From Nematostella vectensis (taxonomy: Eukaryota > Cnidaria > Anthozoa > Actiniaria > Edwardsiidae): a stretch of DNA of 64,000 nucleotides. Every line of letters starts with the position of its first letter. Positions within the stretch are counted from its first letter, which is position 1. This document shows positions 1 through 12,400 of this stretch, piece by piece. Location: NCBI RefSeq assembly GCF_932526225.1, contig NC_064043.1, positions 5,633,501 through 5,697,500 on the forward strand, read 5' to 3'. The notes beneath the pieces are model-generated. The model saw only the letters and a list, made by a program, of their open reading frames with translations, did no database searches and was not told the DNA's origin. Made by a program: the position numbers and the translations under genes.

Positions 1-910
1 TACTTTGAATTCATTGAAACGTAGCACAAATCACGTGATCTTAGCGCCATCCGTTCATTTATTGCTGTAGAAAATGGCACGTGACCGAAATTTAGAGCTC
101 TCATTGGCTTTTGAAATACGTTCTGGATCGGCATAGATATTTCCCAACAAAAAAGAACAGAGCAGTCCGGAAGTCATTGATAGTTCCGCGCTTGTGGTAA
201 CTTATTGTAGCTTTAATTGAGTATAGATAAAAACTTATTTGCTTAAACTACAAAACTTAACAATACCAAACTTTTTTTTTGGCAATGGTTCAGTTGGTCA
301 TGTTATATTTACAAATATGTAACAATAATGAGGTTCTTTTAAGGACTTGTAAAATATTTATGACTCTAGGCTGCATATTATGATATCATACAGCAATATT
401 AAATCATGATTAAAAATCAGTATTGGAATTGTGATATTTTATGACTTGTGTTCCATGTTATTCAAAATAACGTGCATATACCCCCAGGAAAAAAAAAAGA
501 TTCCAAACTTGGTGAAGAGTTGGGACTTTATTCAGACACCTAAAATCGTATATATACTTGCCAATTACAATCACAAGATACCGTTGTACATGTAAAATCT
601 TTCAAATTTGCCAGAACCATACATGTATTTATAAGCTAACATAAGCTGATTTTTAATGTCATCGAATGTGTTGGCGATCAGACGAGCCAGCGACCTCTCC
701 CACATTCCATAAATAGGACTTCGTCTCTTGAAATATCCTTGTATGTTTTTCATGCAATCTTTGGTAGGGAATTATTCATTGTCCAAATCCTGAAAAAAGA
801 CAATCTTGTCGTGAGACAAGGAAAAGATTGTTGATATCAAACTAGAGAGGAACCCGGGCGATACGATAGATTTTTGTTCCAATGTTGTGGAGATACTCGC
901 AGTCACTGTC
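1..910. other. Intergenic left edge; possible 3' exon on the minus strand
   Basis: I see no confident gene here. On the minus strand there is a good splice-acceptor-like sequence (pyrimidine run ending in CAG) just above position 790. It is followed by a 60-codon ATG reading frame at 753-571, whose in-frame upstream stop lies close by, and an AATAAA signal at 532-527. The 60-aa product has a KRR site but no signal peptide and no family I recognise. It may be untranslated 3' sequence of a transcript from higher coordinates, or chance. Confidence 0.25.
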
Positions 911-3668
911 ACTGTTCAACCCAACGGCATGTAGCACGCTGTTCAACCCAACGGCATGTAGCACACTGTTCAACCCAACGGCATGTAGCACACTGTTCAA
1001 CCCAACGACATGTAGCACGCTGTTCAACCCAACGGCATGTAGCACACAGTTCAACCCAACGGCATGTAACACACAGTTCAACCCAACGGCATGTAGCACA
1101 CTGTTCAACCCAACGGCGTGTAGCACACTGTTCAACCCAACGGCATGTAGCACACTGTTCAACCCAACGGCATGTAGCACGCTGTTCAACCCAACGGCAT
1201 GTAGCACGCTGTTCAACCCAACGGCATGTAGCACACAGTTCAACCCAACGGCATGTAACACACAGTTCAACCCAACGGCATGTAGCACACTGTTCAACCC
1301 AACGGCATGTAGCACGCTGTTCAACCCAACGGCATGTAGCACACTGTTCAACCCAACGGCATGTAGCACGCTGTTCAACCCAACGGCATGTAGCACACTG
1401 TTCAACCCAACGGCATGTAGCACACTGTTCAACCCAACGGCATGTAACACACTGTTCAACCCAACGGCATGTAGCACACTGTTCAACCCAACGGCATGTA
1501 GCACACTGTTCAACCCAACGGCATGTAGCACACTGTTCAACCCAACGGCATGTAGCACACTGTTCAACCCAACGGCATGTAGCACACTGTTCAACCCAAC
1601 GGCATGTAGCACACAGTTCAACCCAACGGCATGTAGCACACAGTTCAACCCAACGGCATGTAGCACACTGTTCAACCCAACGGCATGTAGCACACTGTTC
1701 AACCCAACGGCATGTAGCACACTGTTCAACCCAACGGCATGTAGCACGCTGTTCAACCCAACGGCATGTAGCACGCTGTTCAACCCAACGGCATGTAGCA
1801 CACTGTTCAACCCAACGGCATGTAGCACACTGTTCAACCCAACGGCATGTAACACACTGTTCAACCCAACGGCATGTAGCACACTGTTCAACCCAACGGC
1901 ATGTAGCACACTGTTCAACCCAACGGCATGTAGCACACTGTTCAACCCAACGGCATGTAGCACACTGTTCAACCCAACGGCATGTAGCACACTGTTCAAC
2001 CCAACGGCATGTAGCACACTGTTCAACCCAACGGCATGTAGCACACAGTTCAACCCAACGGCATGTAGCACACAGTTCAACCCAACGGCGTGTAGCACAC
2101 TGTTCAACCCAACGGCATGTAGCACACTGTTCAACCCAACGGCATGTAGCACACAGTTCAACCCAACGGCATGTAGCACACTGTTCAACCCAACGGCGTG
2201 TAGCACACTGTTCAACCCAACGGCATGTAGCACACTGTTCAACCCAACGGCATGTAGCACACTGTTCAACCCAACGGCATGTAGCACACTGTTCAACCCA
2301 ACGGCATGTAGCACGCTGTTCAACCCAACGGCATGTAGCACACTGTTCAACCCAACGGCATGTAGCACACTGTTCAACCCAACGGCATGTAGCACACTGT
2401 TCAACCCAACGGCATGTAGCACACTGTTCAACCCAACGGCATGTAGCACACTGTTCAACCCAACGGCATGTAGCACACTGTTCAACCCAACGGCATGTAG
2501 CACACTGTTCAACCCAACGGCATGTAGCACACTGTTCAACCCAACGGCATGTAGCACACTGTTCAACCCAACGGCATGTAGCACACTGTTCAACCCAACG
2601 GCATGTAGCACACTGTTCAACCCAACGGCATGTAGCACACTGTTCAACCCAACGGCATGTAGCACACTGTTCAACCCAACGGCATGTAGCACACTGTTCA
2701 ACCCAACGGCATGTAGCACACTGTTCAACCCAACGGCATGTAGCACACTGTTCAACCCAACGGCATGTAGCACACTGTTCAACCCAACGGCATGTAGCAC
2801 ACAGTTCAACCCAACGGCATGTAGCACACAGTTCAACCCAACGGCATGTAGCACACTGTTCAACCCAACGGCATGTAGCACACTGTTCAACCCAACGGCA
2901 TGTAGCACACTGTTCAACCCAACGGCATGTAGCACACTGTTCAACCCAACGGCATGTAGCACGCTGTTCAACCCAACGGCATGTAGCACACTGTTCAACC
3001 CAACGGCATGTAGCACACTGTTCAACCCAACGGCATGTAGCACACTGTTCAACCCAACGGCATGTAGCACACTGTTCAACCCAACGGCATGTAGCACACT
3101 GTTCAACCCAACGGCATGTAGCACGCTGTTCAACCCAACGGCATGTAGCACACTGTTCAACCCAACGGCGTGTAGCACACTGTTCAACCCAACGGCATGT
3201 AGCACACTGTTCAACCCAACGGCATGTAGCACACTGTTCAACCCAACGGCATGTAGCACACTGTTCAACCCAACGGCATGTAGCACACTGTTCAACCCAA
3301 CGGCATGTAGCACACTGTTCAACCCAACGGCATGTAGCACACTGTTCAACCCAACGGCATGTAGCACGCTGTTCAACCCAACGGCATGTAGCACACTGTT
3401 CAACCCAACGGCATGTAGCACACTGTTCAACCCAACGGCATGTAGCACACTGTTCAACCCAACGGCATGTAGCACACTGTTCAACCCAACGGCATGTAGC
3501 ACACTGTTCAACCCAACGGCATGTAGCACACTGTTCAACCCAACGGCATGTAGCACACTGTTCAACCCAACGGCATGTAGCACACTGTTCAACCCAACGG
3601 CATGTAGCACACTGTTCAACCCAACGGCATGTAGCACACTGTTCAACCCAACGGCATGTAGCACACCT
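911..3668. repeat. 27-bp minisatellite, about 102 copies
   Basis: A 27-bp unit with core GTTCAACCCAACGGCATGT recurs from the first core at 915 to the last at 3642. The distance is 2727 bp, exactly 101 periods, so about 102 copies lie in register with no net indel. Units differ by a few single-base variants: CACTG or CACAG or CACGC at the junction, GTAGC or GTAAC, and GCATG or GCGTG. The variants recur in blocks, which points to a higher-order repeat of about 15 units. Because 27 is a multiple of three and the unit lacks stops in several frames, long 9-residue-periodic reading frames run through it on both strands. I regard those as by-products, not genes. Confidence 0.97.
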
Positions 3669-5291
3669 GTTATGCCTGCTGCACAGTAGTGACATAACGA
3701 CGCGAATATAACCTTCGCACTCTTATGTTTATTTGTTAAAGTTCCTATAACCTTCAGATTATATCATTCTAGCCAAAAGAAATCATAGATAAACTTTCAA
3801 ATTCTGAAAAGGGAATTTAATTTTATTGACATTTGAATTTTCTACAGATCTTCCTGGCCTCGCAAAAGGAGATTGAATCGAGTAAATAATTCAAAGTTTT
3901 TGCGTAAAAACTAAAGACAATAAAGCGAAGAATTATTTAAAGCAGAAAATCATATACGAAAAAAGAAAATATCGTTTTCTTGTAGGTTTCACAAGCAGCG
4001 CGCGCCCGTGAGAATGTCGCCATTCTTGATTGCGCATGCAGCGCGAGCGCACAATGCAAAAAACTAGACTACAAAATATCTGCTAAATTTTGCTGATTTG
4101 TTTCCTAAAGCTAAATAATCATTTGACTACAGATTGAGATATAAAGATGACGGTAAAACTTGTAACCACACAACGATCTTTAGCAATAACTAAGACATGA
4201 AGACGGGAACCGGTTTAGCGGGCACATATTTTCTCATGTAATTTGATTGACATCTCGATCAAACGTCATAAATGACTACACCCGGGCCTTTCAGTTCACG
4301 GCTTTTTTCCGAAGGTTGACCAAAATACCTCAGTATTACAGATTTGAGTTATTCGCGAACAAGCGTTTTAGGGTGCGTTTTTTTCCTATCATTCTGGAAT
4401 GGGAATGGTTGGTAAAGAATGTCCAAGATGGCATTTGAGTCATTCTGCTACAGGTAGCAGAATGGGTGGAATGGCCTTCATTCCATTCCGGAATGGGAAC
4501 GCGAGTTAAACAAACGCGCGCTGACATGAAAACCTGGAAAACGCGCAATTCCAGGTAGAGAGAGAAGACACAATTTCTTCAGTGGCTATGGGTTCCTTGT
4601 ATTACGGACTTGTTTTTAAACACAACTAACGTGAGGCCGAAGTGCACATAACCAGATTTTTGCTTTTTAAGTTAATTTTCCCTTGATCATCATTGCCCTG
4701 TGTATCAGCTCGGGGACGAAAAGCTCAAATTTTAATGACATTTTACAAAAAGTCGCATCAATGTAAAAAAAAGTCGCACTTGATATTTTGTTTGCTTTAA
4801 GTCACTAAGTACTCAGAGAAATTCTCCGCCTTATTGGATATGAAATGAGCTTATTTGAAACGTCACGTCATGTTTTTCCGTGTCACGCGCGCTTTTTTCT
4901 ATTCTAATCATTCTCATTCCGGAATCACGAGTAAAAAAACGAGCCCTTTTGAGTATGGTCCATGCGAACCACATACCATTTGGAAGATGAAAATATAAAG
5001 AATTGACCAAATCTATCAACTCTGAAAGGTTTTATGGACTTTAAGCCCGACATAACGAAATGGACATAATGACATAAAAGAGAAAAAACATGTTGTTTTT
5101 TTCAGCGCGCGCGCTACGACATTTGCCGCCGTAGACCCTCCGCCTATTCGTGTATCTATATTTTCCACGCGCTGAAAGCGAATAACTGAGTCATTTGGAA
5201 TATTGCAAGTCTCTTTTGGGGAGGACAACCTTTACAAGTCAGCTGTGGAGGCAGCCTAAGGCAACATGCGACACGTGATCTATGCGCTTTC
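3669..5291. other. Intergenic, AT-rich, one possible small inverted-repeat element
   Basis: No gene is visible. The only structure is the short inverted repeat annotated at 4371-4520 and a GC-rich patch with CG alternation near 5105-5120. Confidence 0.5.
4371..4520. mobile_element. MITE-like inverted repeat
   Basis: The left end (GGGTGCGTTTTTTT then CATTCTGGAATGGGAATGG) is an imperfect inverted match of the right end (CATTCCGGAATGGGAACGCG then a T-rich-complement GCG stretch). It is about 150 bp with no coding capacity. No target duplication was identified, so the boundaries are approximate. Confidence 0.45.
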
Positions 5292-5700
5292 TGTCCCCAC
5301 GTATCCGTTTTTGTTTGAAAACGCAATTTTTTTGTTCCGTTTTCATAAAGATCCGCGTCCACAGGAAGCCTTTTTCATTTGATACGACCCGTCACCACGA
5401 AAACGCAGAAACGATACGAAAACGATAACAAGTTCTACAGCGCATGCGTACACGCGTGCCAAGTGGACTGGACCTGGAGTTATCACACCATCGTTTTCGA
5501 AAGGTTCCGTTCTAGTCCGTCCCCACGGCACCGGAAGGGTATCGTTTTCAAATTGTGCCAGTCTGGAGATCGTCCTCATATCGGCGTTTTCAAATTGTTC
5601 CGTTTTCGGTCATCGTTTTCGCGTTTCCGTGTGGACGATACCCGTACCGTAACAAAAAAAAAATGCGTTTTCAAACGAAAACGGATACGTTGTGACGGGG
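5292..5700. mobile_element. MITE-like element with terminal inverted repeats of about 37 bp
   Basis: The left end (near CCCCACGTATCCGTTTTT) and the right end (near AAAACGGATACGTTGTGACG) are inverted copies of each other over roughly 37 bp. The interior is rich in CGTTTTCG motifs. It has no transposase, so it is probably a non-autonomous DNA transposon. Its right end lies only 2 bp beyond the stop codon of peptide gene 1, so that gene's 3' end, as modelled, reads directly into the element. Confidence 0.7.
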
Positions 5701-5702
5701 TC

Positions 5703-6739
5703 TTAGATTACCTTAACACTGAGCTTGTTGAGATTTGCGTCGCGTTTGACCACGTTATTCCTGAAGTACTTCCTGTTCTTGAAGTAGTGTCTGTTCCCCC
5801 CTTTACTTCCGCCCAAGCGGAGCTTGGTAAATAAGCCTCGCTTGTCCTCGAAGTCATCGAATAAGCCACAGCCGTAGACGGCACACCGTCGCACGAACTC
5901 CTCCTCTGCTTTCTTCAGGCTCTCGCCATCGGTTTCTTGTGAGAGCACTACTTGTACAGCTAGTGCTACCACAAGTAGACCAGCTAGAACTTTTTGGTAA
6001 GGCTGGAATAAAAAGAATGTATAAGTGCCATTGCCGCCGCCCCCTGAAAATGATCGGGGGGGGGGGGGGTCTCTTAACTATTGTATCAAGGGGCTCCAGG
6101 GAAGAGGGATTTATAACGATGGGCTGCAATTCCAACCTCCCCCCCATCTTTTAGGGGGACGGCTTGCCTCCAACTCTACCTCTCTGTGGTCTTTGGGAAA
6201 TTATTAATAATTAAAACATTGTTGCACGCATGTCAATGACATGTTTAAAAAAAAAAGAATCTCTGCGGAAATTGTTAGATCTGATTTCAAAATAAAAGTT
6301 GTAACAACGTTTGAGGAATAAATCAGAAGTTGCATAAAGGAGGAAGAATGGGAGAATTGGAAGTAAACCTTAGCTAACCTTTCTTGTATAATTTTTTCTT
6401 TGAAATTCAATGATATAGTTAGGATGCCTTCTCACCAATGGACCTATTCTTTCGGAAATGATGAATAATTAAAATCACCTTTTCCTCGCTTTTTCCAAAT
6501 ATTGTGTCGAAATATTTACCGACAACAAGATCTTTAAATCCCTTGCATTAAAAAATACTCAGTAAGTGCCCTTAATTTTTATAGTGTGTCTAGCGTAAAA
6601 ATAAGAGAAATATGGAAGAAAATGACTTCCTATTGAAACACTAACTTGCTTTGAGTACGTACGCGGTATTGTTATCTGATGTCTATCTAACTTGCTAAGT
6701 TTGATTACGGTTGAGTGCATAAGAATATCATACCTTCAT
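5703..6739 (-). CDS. Secreted peptide precursor with a six-residue Cys ring (peptide gene 1)
   Basis: Unrecognised gene, modelled as two exons: 6734-6739 (Met-Lys, then a GTATGA donor) and 5703-6002 (a pyrimidine-rich acceptor ending TTCCAG). The splice is phase 0 and the product has 101 aa. Residues 1-24 form a signal peptide, KVLAGLLVVALAVQVVLSQ at the core. Only two Cys occur, C42 and C47, directly after Arg-Arg (40-41) and before Lys-Arg (56-57). Processing at these sites would release CAVYGCGLFDDFED with a six-residue disulfide ring. More basic sites follow (KR 88-89), and the tail is basic. The coding frame ends TAA at 5703, two bases from a MITE. An AAG|GTAATC sequence just before the stop could instead be a splice donor to a further exon. 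A secreted peptide hormone or defence peptide is possible. No function can be assigned. Confidence 0.6.
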
Positions 6740-6836
6740 ATCTTGTCAGAAAGCGTGTCTTCCAAGCGCTCAGTAAACGCCTACCGATACAATCTAACCC
6801 GCATGAACAATAACTCAAATTTTAAAAAACGAATGG

Positions 6837-6843
6837 TTATATA
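6837..6843 (-). promoter_or_regulatory. TATA box of peptide gene 1
   Basis: On the minus strand this reads TATATAA within GCTATATAACC. It lies 98 bp upstream of the ATG at 6739, which would place the start site near 6810 and give a leader of about 70 nt. This spacing resembles that of peptide gene 2. Confidence 0.5.
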
Positions 6844-6844
6844 G

Positions 6845-9204
6845 CAAAACATTCCCTAATTATAGGAATTATCCCATACGGAGAAGCAAAACCGCTTAAA
6901 AGGCTTAAATGTTCACGTATTGTGTGAGTTGGATACATTTTTTGTTAGGCTTGTTATAATCCCAAACCGCATACGGTCTTACTGCGCTTTGGAAACCATT
7001 GTAATGTCACTTTTCAGCCAATCAGAGAATTGATTAATTTATGGCAGCGTACGCAGTGATCAGTTTCTTCCCGGGAAGTAGACTCGAGCCCTTTCCATAA
7101 TTCCGCGGTTCACCACTAATTGCCTAATTAAAAAAGAACTAGAATTAGATTTTTGAAAAAAAAAATGCCGGTTTTCAAACTTTAATGATCTTTTATAATC
7201 AAAGTGATACTAATGAAATGATTTTTCTTACGGCTCGTCTTGTCAAAATCTGTATTCAGATGATGCAACAATTGAGAAAAACGCTGGCTACAAGGTCTTT
7301 TGAGCGGTGCTGGTTTCAGCTGCGGACGCCTACACAAGCACAATATGCGCAACTAAATAAAATATTCTCTTTCAGGATATCCTAATGATCGCAACATGCC
7401 ATTACGTTCTGTTTGTGAATACCATAAAGTGAATGCGAGAGAGTATGGATAAGGAGGGGCCATGGAAATTAAACTTGGGCGATCAATGTTTAAAAAGCGA
7501 TAAAGGGAAAAGTTGCTTTTTTAAGATAACAGTAATAAATGTTAATAAAACACCTGAAATTTCAGACAGACATTCGCGTATAGACATAATCGTAATCTTC
7601 CAGCAAAATTATACGCTCACATTAAAGCAGCTTTCCTTCCAAATCTACAAATCTAAATAATCTACTCTCTGCTCTCCTGTTTTATCTCTATTTTTAGATC
7701 GTTGCAGAAGTTTTTATATTAAAATCGTTTATAATCTTGCTTTACGCTCCCATTTTTCCTTTTCCATTCTATCATCAACATAACGATCTGGTTGAATGGT
7801 CGCACAATGCAGAACTTATAAATGTTGAAAGTGGGAGTGTTAAATCAGTTGGAGTTTAAAATGCATTTGCTTGTTACTTTTTGCCACCCAAACCAATAAT
7901 TTTATATGAATAACACGATAAAGTATCCGGATGGTTTATGTGAACAGTTCTTTTTCCGAACGAGTTCAGGTAAGCAGCGTGTAATGAACGCTACATAACT
8001 AGTGGATAAGTGCAAACAAGAAAATAATATACATATATATATTCAACGTTTCTGTGTAGCCAACTCGAAAACCAAAGAGAACTGACGAACAAAATAAATT
8101 CAATTTCCTTCCCGTTAAATTGTTGCGAGTCGACAACAATCAAGTGTGGGAATAAACATGTTGTCCACTCAGCTGTTACACCCCACATGAGCGGGATTAA
8201 CGAGTTTTTACTTGTCCACTATCCCTAGTCCAAAGTAATTAAAAAATATCCCAGTCGGATAACTTAAAACTTTGCTTTATCAATTATAACTTTTCATAGC
8301 CTTTTAGAAACCCTTGAAATATATAATGTTGGTCTTGTTTTTTTTCCGAATATTTTCTTGTTTCATCGAAATGTTTCATAACCCGTTCGTGTCACAATAA
8401 AAATATTAATATATACTGGGTGATACCTATGTATTACGCTAAGCCAACAGAGACTAAACGTAATTTATAAATTTTTAAGAAGGTTGCCCTGGCTGCCAGA
8501 GGCTCCAAGCTTCACTTTAAAGAGCCGCTTTGCTCAGTCGTTGTCTCTGCTTCGCGGCTCTTTAAAGTGAAGCTTGGAGCCCCTGGTAGCCAGGGTATAA
8601 GAAGATTTAACTCACACAATAATTTGCCATTCCGCCAAAATAAAATATAATGCATGAAGCATCTTACATTGCAAGAAAAGCAATAAAATAGAGTATCTTT
8701 AAACTGCGGTTTTCAATCTTCTCTGAATCACCCTCTGGCCCCCGTCACCAAACATCTTTTAGTCGATTGTTGGACAGCACTTAAATGGTTTCTAATCCTG
8801 CCCAGGCTCTGTCCAATCAAAAACACAAAATGTGATAACATAGGGGGGGGGGGGGGGGGGAGGTGCAGGGGTGCGAACGCACACCTCACACACACACACA
8901 CAACGGTCGAAGGTCCACTTTCGGTTTAAAATGGACGTGCTATTCGTAGACAAAACTATAAGGCATAAGCTGGATCACTCTGGTAATAATAAACGTCCAG
9001 TGGAGATAATGCAAAGGCATAAAGAAATCGCTTTTCGCACCTCCCAAGAAAAATCCTGGGTACGGGCCTGCCATAAAGCATTGTTGGAGATTATTGACGA
9101 GGGTATTGAAAAAGAATTTTGAAAAACGCAGTAAATCTCAATCGTAAACTGTTAATTATATAAATGACAAATTGCTATTGGAAAGTTATTCTCACATTAC
9201 TTAC
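6845..9204. other. Intergenic, no gene recognised
   Basis: AT-rich DNA with one MITE-like hairpin element at 8485-8597, a poly-G run near 8843-8860 and a short CA repeat near 8887. Short reading frames here (for example 8871-9122) match nothing I know. Confidence 0.5.
8485..8597. mobile_element. Foldback MITE, about 113 bp
   Basis: The two halves are near-perfect inverted copies: CCCTGGCTGCCAGAGGCTCC at the left pairs with the right end GGAGCCCCTGGTAGCCAGGG. The arm continues inward through AAGCTTCACTTTAAAGAGCC. It belongs to the same CCCTGG-terminated group as the element at 16082-16189 and the fragment near 22590-22612. Confidence 0.7.
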
Positions 9205-9382
9205 TGTATCGTTTCTTAGCTGAAGGAACGATGAAGAACGAAGAAGAACACCGAGACATATGAGACGATTTTAGTCTTTATCTCAAAGAACAACAACTAC
9301 AAGTCTACGAAACTCGTACAAGCGTGTCTACGCACGTGGTGTGTGACGTCACCGGAAGTTGTATAAACCGGATATCGTTACA
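9205..9382 (-). repeat. 3' LTR of the gypsy element
   Basis: 178 bp, identical by eye to 13654-13831. It begins TG and ends CA in plus-strand reading, with CTTAC immediately outside. Confidence 0.95.
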
Positions 9383-9393
9383 TCTCCCCTTCC
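9383..9393 (-). other. Polypurine tract
   Basis: On the minus strand this reads GGAAGGGGAGA directly upstream of the 3' LTR. It is the expected primer for plus-strand DNA synthesis. Confidence 0.75.
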
Positions 9394-9445
9394 AAAATTT
9401 AAAAAAAAATACACTAACAAAATGTCACTGTCCTGGATAATAAAA

Positions 9446-12400
9446 CTATTGAAAACGTACAGGCGGTTTCACAACCCTTCCTGAACGCGTGCGTTGCTCC
9501 GCTGGGACATCGGGGACATCCTGGGCAGCATTCTCCGGGGCTTTCTCTGAAGGTTGTTTCTCCTGCTGCTGCTGTTTGTGTGTCGTAGGCATCACCGGTT
9601 TAGCAGGTCTGCTTGGGAAATGGAAGTGCATTTCTATGTCTTCTTGCTGCGGTGGCTGCATCTGCTCTCTGGTTTTCCGCAGGTGTCGTCTGTTTCGTCG
9701 GTAAACCCGTCCGTCTTCAGTACGTACCTGATATGATCGAATATCAACTTTTCCTTCAACTCTTGCTTGCTTCCATTGCTTGGCCCTTCCCACTGTCTTT
9801 GTAGGTTGTAGACGCACAACATCTCCTTGTTTCAGCTCTTCTAACTCCTTTGCTCCACAGTTGTAATTCAAGCTTTGCCTAGCCTTCTGTAGCGTGAGCT
9901 TCTGGCGTACATCTCTGGGCACTGATGGTTTCAAGAGTCTGCTGGAAGTTGGTAGGAGTGTCTTGGTTCTCCTATTGAACAATCTTTGAACTGGTGAATA
10001 ACCAACTGTTTCGCTTGGTGTATTCCGCCAATCCAGTAGAGCCAAGTACGGGTCTTTGTTTGATTCTGTGGCTTTTTTCATCAGATTCTTTGCCGTCTTG
10101 ATTGCATTCTCTACTTTTCCATTGGATTGGGCATAGCCTGGGGAGCTGGTCACATGTTCAATTCCATAGCTGTTTGTAAACTGTCTAAACTCATGCGAGT
10201 CGAATGGCGGGCCATTGTCACTCATAATCTGGTCTGGAATACCATGTCTGGCCACATGTGGTTTGATCTTCCTCATCACTTCTTTCGCAGTCTTGCCTTC
10301 CAACCTGTCAACCTCAAAGAAGCCTGAATAGTAATCAACTGTTAGTACAAAGTCTTTCCCATTCAGTTCAAACAGGTCTATGCCTACTTTCTCCCATGGG
10401 CGGTTGGGGATTTCATGGCATATGATTGGCTCTTTGCCTTGCTCTGATAAGTGACTGTTGCAAATCTCACATTTGGCAACATACTCTTCTACTTCTTTAT
10501 TCATTCCAGGCCAGTATAGGACTTCTCTAGCCCTACGGAGACATCCCTGGATCCCTATGTGACTGGCATGTATCTTAGCCAACATTTCTACTCTGGAACT
10601 GTTGGGAATCACTAACCTCTCTCCTTTGAAGACCAGGCCGTTTTGTAGTGACAACTCATCTCTAAAAGAGTAGTAATCTCTGATGCTCACAGGAACGTCA
10701 TCCTTCACCTCTGGCCAGCCTTGTCGGATTATAGACTTCAGCTCTCTCATAGCTGTGTCCTGCTCTGTAGCTTGTCGTAGTGATGCTTGGGTAGCTTCGG
10801 AGACAGGTAGAAACTGTATCATGTCAATACTTTCTACTTCTCGCTCAGTCGTACCTCTCATCTCTCCTAGTAGCATCACATCTCCTACATCATCTCGACT
10901 AGCACTCCTCTTCTGCCCTCGGAAGGCTCTGCTTAGGGTGTCTGCAAGGTACATTTCAGCTCCTCTCTTATAGTTGACTTGCAGGTCAAACTTCTGTAGT
11001 CGCAACATCATTCTTTGTAGGCGCTTGGGGGCACTAATGAGGCTTTTCTTGAAAATGCTTTCAAGAGGTTTGTGATCCGTTTCAACTTTTATTGGCCGTC
11101 CATACAGATAATGCTCGAAGCGCTCTACTCCAAATACAATGGACAGCATTTCTTTCTCAATCTGAGCATAGTTCTTCTCGGTTTCTGTCAGAGAACGTGA
11201 CGCATATGCGACGGGCTGTCCCTTCTGCATTAGACAGGCTCCCATCCCTTTCTCTGATGCATCACACTGCAGCTCGACTTCTTCGTGTGGGTCGAAGAAC
11301 TTCAGAACTGGTGCTTGTGAAACAATCTTCTTCACATTCTTGAAGCTTTGTCCTTGTACTTGCTCGTCCCAGTGGAACTGGTTCTCTTCTCTGAGCACTT
11401 CGCGCATCGGTGCAGCTGCTTCTGAGAGATTCGGTGCAAACTTCTGGAGGTAATTTGCCATACCAAGCAACCTCTTGATATCTTGCTTGTTTGTTGGTGT
11501 AGGCATTTCTTCAATACCCTGTAACTTGTCGGGGTCTGGCTTCAACCCGTCTGTCGATACCACGTGACCCATGAACTTGACTTCAGCACAACGCAGCTTC
11601 AGCTTCTCCTTGTTGAGTTTGATACCCTTTTGGCGACAGCGCTCGAGGAGGGATCTCAACTTAGCATCATGATCTCTGATGGCTTCTTCTTTGGAGTCAC
11701 CTTTTCCGAAGATAAGGATGTCATCGAAGATTGGTTTGACACCCTCCAGGCCTTCTAGTGCTTGTACCAATCTCCTCTGGAACTCTTCGGGGGCTGGGGC
11801 GATACCGAACGGCATCCTCGTCCACCTGTACCTTCCCCATGGGGTGCCAAATGTAGTCAGGAAACTACTCTTGTCATCCAGTTGTATATGCCAGAATCCG
11901 TTCTTCGCATCTACAACACTGAACACCTTGGCATTAGTAAGCTGCGGAAGTAAGTCATCAATCACTGGTAGAGGGTATCTATTCCTCTTTAACGCTTTGT
12001 TAAGGGGCTTCGGATCTATGCAGAGTCTTATCTTTCCGTTAGGCTTCTTGACAACAACCATTGAGGATACCCATTCTGTGGGAACATCTACCGACTGAAG
12101 GACTCCTAACCCCACTAACCGATCAATTTCGTTCTTGAGTGGTTCTCGTACTGCCAGGGGCACCTTCCTGACTGGGAGGATCACAGGGGGGACAGTTGCA
12201 TCGAGCTCTAGGTGTAGCTTTTGATCTAGTTTACCCTCCCCTTTAAACACATCTGGAAATTCACTAACTGGGTCTAAGGTTGGGCTTGAGTCTGACAAAG
12301 ACATAATGTTCTCACTGTTCACTGTCATTAGCTTGAAATTCTGCACGGACTGTGCACCTAGCAGTGGGGTGTAGCCTCTAGGGACTATTGCAAACTTCGT

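Noticed and set aside
911-3668. CRISPR-like array
   Set aside because: The units are contiguous 27-bp repeats without unique spacers, in an animal genome.
842-3711. Four overlapping reading frames of more than 900 codons with 9-residue repeats
   Set aside because: All are produced by a 27-bp tandem repeat whose length is a multiple of three. Frames on both strands cannot all be genes, and nothing outside the array supports one.
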